Shown here: positions 32,797 to 35,508 of the stretch, in pieces | Layout of the letters: every line of letters begins with the position of its first letter | How positions within the stretch are numbered: position 1 is the stretch's first letter | NCBI GenBank assembly: GCA_900316395.1 | Contig: ONCT01000016.1 | Span: 1-35,508 of the forward strand | Origin: an uncultured Lachnospiraceae bacterium | GTDB taxonomy: Bacteria > Bacillota > Clostridia > Lachnospirales > Lachnospiraceae | DNA: 35,508 bases | Reading direction: 5' to 3' | Program-made: the position numbers and the translations under genes | Notes under the pieces: model-generated | Database searches by the model: none | What the model saw: only the letters and a program-made list of their open reading frames with translations | Told to the model about the DNA's origin: nothing

Positions 32797-35003
32797 TTAC
32801 TACCAAGCTCAATTATACATGTATCAAGAGATGAGTTCCTCTTATCTATCTCTTCATTATCTACCATTCGATAGAAGACGTCTTTATCGCCCACTATAAC
32901 AACGCATTTCTTCGCTCTTGTTACTGCTGTATATAATATATTACGAATCATTAGAGGCACCGGAGTTCTAAGGAGCGTAATAACAACTGCAGGGTATTCA
33001 CTACCCTGGGACTTATGTACTGTTACAGCATAGGCATGCTCTAATTCATCAAGCTGGGAGAACTGATAATCAACACTTCTATTATCGTCGAACATTACCC
33101 TGAGAGTCTTAGTAACTACATCAATCATAGTCACAACTCCCATATCACCATTGAACACTCCCGTTCCACTTTCCACTACCACATTGTAGTCAGAGTACTC
33201 CTTCCACTCTATCTGATAATTGTTCTTAATCTGCATTACCTTGTCGCCTTCGCGAAAAACCCTGTCCCCATATTCGTACACCCTTTTTGAGGATGAAGGT
33301 GGGTTGAGTCGCTCCTGCAGCACCTTGTTAAGCTCGTTAGAACATAACAATCCATTCTTCTTAGAGGGTGTCAACACCTGTATCTCTTCACTTGGAGCAT
33401 CTACATACTTAGGCAGTTTATTCTTAACAAGGTCAATAGTAGTATTAATAACAGCCGACACATCCCCTCTTTCCATGAAGAAGAAATCCTTGCTCTTATT
33501 GTCTAATACCACATGTTCACCACCATTAATCTTGTATGCATTAGTAACGATGTCACTCTCATTAGATTGTCTGAATACCTTATCAAGAGTCACCACTGGA
33601 AATGCATCTGATGCAATAATATCCTTAAGCACATTTCCTGCACCTACGGAAGGCAATTGATTAGTATCTCCTACCATAATCAATCTGACTCCTGGCTCAA
33701 TTGCTCGTAGCAAATTATAGTAAAGACCAATATCCACCATTGACATTTCGTCTATAATTATTACGTCACATTCAAGAGGATTGTCCTCATTCCTGTCGAA
33801 GAAAGCAGCACCATTATCACTATCAGAGGCTCCCTTAACCTCAAGCATCCTGTGTATAGTACGGGCACCCCTTCCTGTAGCTTCCGTCATTCGCTTCGCA
33901 GCTCTTCCAGTCGGAGCCGCAAGAAATATATCAAGCCCCTCTAATTCGAAGAACTCAATCATAGTCTTAATAGTGGTGGTCTTACCAGTTCCCGGCCCAC
34001 CTGTTAAGACGCATACTCCGCTTTTGATTGCAACCTTAACCGCATCCTTCTGCAGGCTATCTAATTCTATGTTCTGTCTCTCTTCAACCCTTGCAATCGC
34101 TTCCTCGAATTTCACATCTTCTATATAAAATGTGTTGTCAAGCTTAAGGAGCATGTCAGCACATCTCATTTCCATCTGATAATAATAGGTAAGATAAACC
34201 CTGTCTTCCTTCACAACAATTCTCTTATCAATCACAAGATTCATAAGATGAGCATCTAGGGAATCTATCTCAATTTCAAGAAGCTGTTCAACTACACGGG
34301 ACAAATTCTCCTTCCTGATAAATGTGTGGCCTCGGGCCGCACCCTCTGTGAGCCCATAAATTATTGCGCTCCTAATTCGAAAATCACTATCAAGAGCAAT
34401 GTTCATCTTAAGGGCAATCTTATCAGCAGTCTTGAATCCTATTCCATCAATATCATCTGCTAATCTATACGGATTCTCCCTGATAATACTATAGACAGAA
34501 TTGCCGTATTCCCCATATATTCTAAGAGCCATGTTACTCTTAATTCCATAGCCATCAAGGAATATAATAACGTCGCGAAGCTCCTTTTTCTCTATTATCT
34601 GATCAGAGATTGCTATTGCTTTCTTAAGGGATATTCCCTTGACCTTGGCTAGCTTATCCGGTTCTTCTTCCATAATTCTTAAGGTATCGTCCTTGAACTT
34701 GGCAATAATTCTCTTAGCAGTAACCTTGCCAATTCCCTTGATTGCGCCTGATGCAAGATACCTCTCAATACTTGCAATATCCGTAGGCTCCGATACCTTA
34801 TAGGAATGAGCCTTGAACTGCCTTCCATAGGTGGCATGCTCTATGTACTCTCCCTGAATTACAAGATTCTCCCCTTCGTCTATTCCTGGAAATGTTCCCA
34901 CAACAATAATGTCCTCCTCTGACGTAGAGAAGGACATTATCTTGTATCCGTCTTTATCTGATTGAAATATAAAATGGTCTATAAACCCTTGTATTTCATC
35001 CAT
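32793..35003 (-). CDS. recD2: RecD2-type ATP-dependent DNA helicase
   Basis: This superfamily 1B helicase unwinds DNA 5' to 3' in repair. The 736-residue protein has an N-terminal OB-like domain, helix-hairpin-helix motifs (IKGIGKVTAKRII and IDGIGFKTADKIA), Walker A GGPGTGKTTTIKT near residue 340, Walker B VIIIDEMSMVD, GDTNQLPSVGAGNVL (motif III) and the C-terminal VTVHKSQGSEYPAV and YTAVTRAKK motifs. The length and the lack of RecBC partners fit the RecD2 class. It starts 3 bases after the stop of flgJ, so it is probably co-transcribed with flagellar rod genes. Confidence 0.96.
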   Translation of the reverse strand: MDEIQGFIDHFIFQSDKDGYKIMSFSTSEEDIIVVGTFPGIDEGENLVIQGEYIEHATYGRQFKAHSYKVSEPTDIASIERYLASGAIKGIGKVTAKRIIAKFKDDTLRIMEEEPDKLAKVKGISLKKAIAISDQIIEKKELRDVIIFLDGYGIKSNMALRIYGEYGNSVYSIIRENPYRLADDIDGIGFKTADKIALKMNIALDSDFRIRSAIIYGLTEGAARGHTFIRKENLSRVVEQLLEIEIDSLDAHLMNLVIDKRIVVKEDRVYLTYYYQMEMRCADMLLKLDNTFYIEDVKFEEAIARVEERQNIELDSLQKDAVKVAIKSGVCVLTGGPGTGKTTTIKTMIEFFELEGLDIFLAAPTGRAAKRMTEATGRGARTIHRMLEVKGASDSDNGAAFFDRNEDNPLECDVIIIDEMSMVDIGLYYNLLRAIEPGVRLIMVGDTNQLPSVGAGNVLKDIIASDAFPVVTLDKVFRQSNESDIVTNAYKINGGEHVVLDNKSKDFFFMERGDVSAVINTTIDLVKNKLPKYVDAPSEEIQVLTPSKKNGLLCSNELNKVLQERLNPPSSSKRVYEYGDRVFREGDKVMQIKNNYQIEWKEYSDYNVVVESGTGVFNGDMGVVTMIDVVTKTLRVMFDDNRSVDYQFSQLDELEHAYAVTVHKSQGSEYPAVVITLLRTPVPLMIRNILYTAVTRAKKCVVIVGDKDVFYRMVDNEEIDKRNSSLDTCIIELGSN

Positions 35004-35006
35004 TAA

Positions 35007-35444
35007 TTATTCTTCTTCCTTAATATTCTCTGCTGCTGCAGCTGCTTCTTCAGCTGTCACTGTAGCGTCATCTTCATTATTATTCATTAATGCAGCTTCA
35101 TTAGAAATGCCATAATTTCTCTTCATCTGGTTAACAAGGTCTTGTGTAAGTGTTCCACCGTACTCCTTAACCATTGTTGATGCAAGGCTCTGAATAGTTG
35201 AATCCATATAGAATTCTGTCATCTGAGAAGTTGAGCTGTTCTCATCCTCTGGCTTAACAGATTTCTTAACCTGCTTAATTACCTGCTCTAGCATATAGCT
35301 TTCAAAGGATTCCACAGCCTCTGTTAATTCTTCATCTGAAGAATTAGCCCCTACATTAGATATGGAATTAGACACCTTGCTTGCTGCCTCGGTGCTTCTA
35401 TTATTAACTGCCTGACTGTTAAGATAATTACTAATCGCGTCCAT
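35007..35444 (-). CDS. flgJ: Flagellar rod-binding protein, FlgJ N-terminal domain type
   Basis: This 145-residue protein corresponds to the rod-capping N-terminal domain of FlgJ: ELTEAVESFESYMLEQVIKQVKKSV followed by MTEFYMDSTIQSLASTMVKEYGGTL. The C-terminal glucosaminidase domain of proteobacterial FlgJ is missing, which is normal in Firmicutes. The tail is acidic and Ala/Glu-rich. AAGGAG precedes the ATG, 11 bases after the end of the upstream rod gene. Confidence 0.9.
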   Translation of the reverse strand: MDAISNYLNSQAVNNRSTEAASKVSNSISNVGANSSDEELTEAVESFESYMLEQVIKQVKKSVKPEDENSSTSQMTEFYMDSTIQSLASTMVKEYGGTLTQDLVNQMKRNYGISNEAALMNNNEDDATVTAEEAAAAAENIKEEE

Positions 35445-35455
35445 CTATATTCTCC

Positions 35456-35508
35456 TTATCTCTTCAAGTTATTAGCTGTATCCATCATTGAATCTGATGT
35501 GGTGATAA
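35456..35508 (-). CDS. flgG: Distal rod protein (FlgG/FlgF type), C-terminal end only
   Basis: The last 17 codons of a gene running off the right edge read ITTSDSMMDTANNLKR, or close to it, before TAA. This is close to the shared C-terminal helix of flagellar rod and hook proteins (MITTSDSM-x-x-TANNLKR type). FlgG is more likely than FlgF given the adjacent flgJ, but the fragment cannot decide this. Confidence 0.75.
   Translation of the reverse strand, partial: ITTSDSMMDTANNLKR

Noticed and set aside
1..35508. CRISPR array, tRNA, rRNA, insertion sequence or phage genes.
   Set aside because: I saw no regularly spaced repeats, cloverleaf sequences, transposase or integrase motifs, or phage structural proteins.

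Overview
The window is low-GC, AT-rich DNA with dense, mostly minus-strand gene packing, strong AAGGAGG-type ribosome binding sites and Firmicutes-type proteins. These include a ComFC/YvyF pair, a RecD2 helicase next to flagellar rod genes, VTC/DUF4956 proteins and an NHLM-type peptide exporter. This points to a flagellated, anaerobic member of the Lachnospiraceae (Butyrivibrio / Pseudobutyrivibrio / Lachnospira-like). The assignment is an inference from gene content; there is no rRNA in the window.

Region 1 (about 1-12,000, minus strand). A two-component system (response regulator 11306-11986, histidine kinase 9942-11285) is followed by a 130-base highly self-complementary element (9812-9941) and then by a tightly spaced run. 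The run holds endonuclease IV (nfo), a shortened HlyD-like protein, two NHLM-type ABC transporter subunits (one with a C39 peptidase domain), a MATE transporter, a type-B carboxylesterase and a lipoprotein acetolactate decarboxylase. I find no precursor peptide or modifying enzyme for the exporter.

Region 2 (12,000-15,150, plus strand). Divergent from the response regulator lies an overlapping three-gene operon: a VTC (polyphosphate-polymerase-like) protein, a four-helix DUF4956 membrane protein, and a secreted beta-helix carbohydrate-binding lipoprotein with a Met/Gln/Pro-rich tail. The kinase's extracellular sensor has a similar Met/Gln/Pro-rich stretch. The divergent promoter carries an 11-bp-spaced direct repeat of the kind OmpR-family regulators bind. 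These five genes look like one envelope-response system, and this is the best candidate for an undescribed system here.

Region 3 (15,127-24,690, minus strand). A good extended -10 promoter precedes valS. The run continues with deoC, a long hairpin, cdd, a 46-residue acidic protein, a membrane TPR protein with an N-terminal zinc ribbon, a soluble hybrid histidine kinase, a PIN/NYN-like putative ribonuclease and an HD-domain protein.

Region 4 (24,680-35,508). This is a flagellar/competence neighbourhood: flgG end, flgJ, recD2, then comFC and yvyF. It is interleaved with accessory genes: three family-2 glycosyltransferases, a DUF4422 protein, an orphan ABC substrate-binding lipoprotein, a small membrane protein of the DUF5684 type, an unrecognised 309-residue protein, and an unannotated 42-residue membrane peptide just downstream of yvyF. 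No tRNA, rRNA, CRISPR array, insertion sequence or phage gene was recognised.
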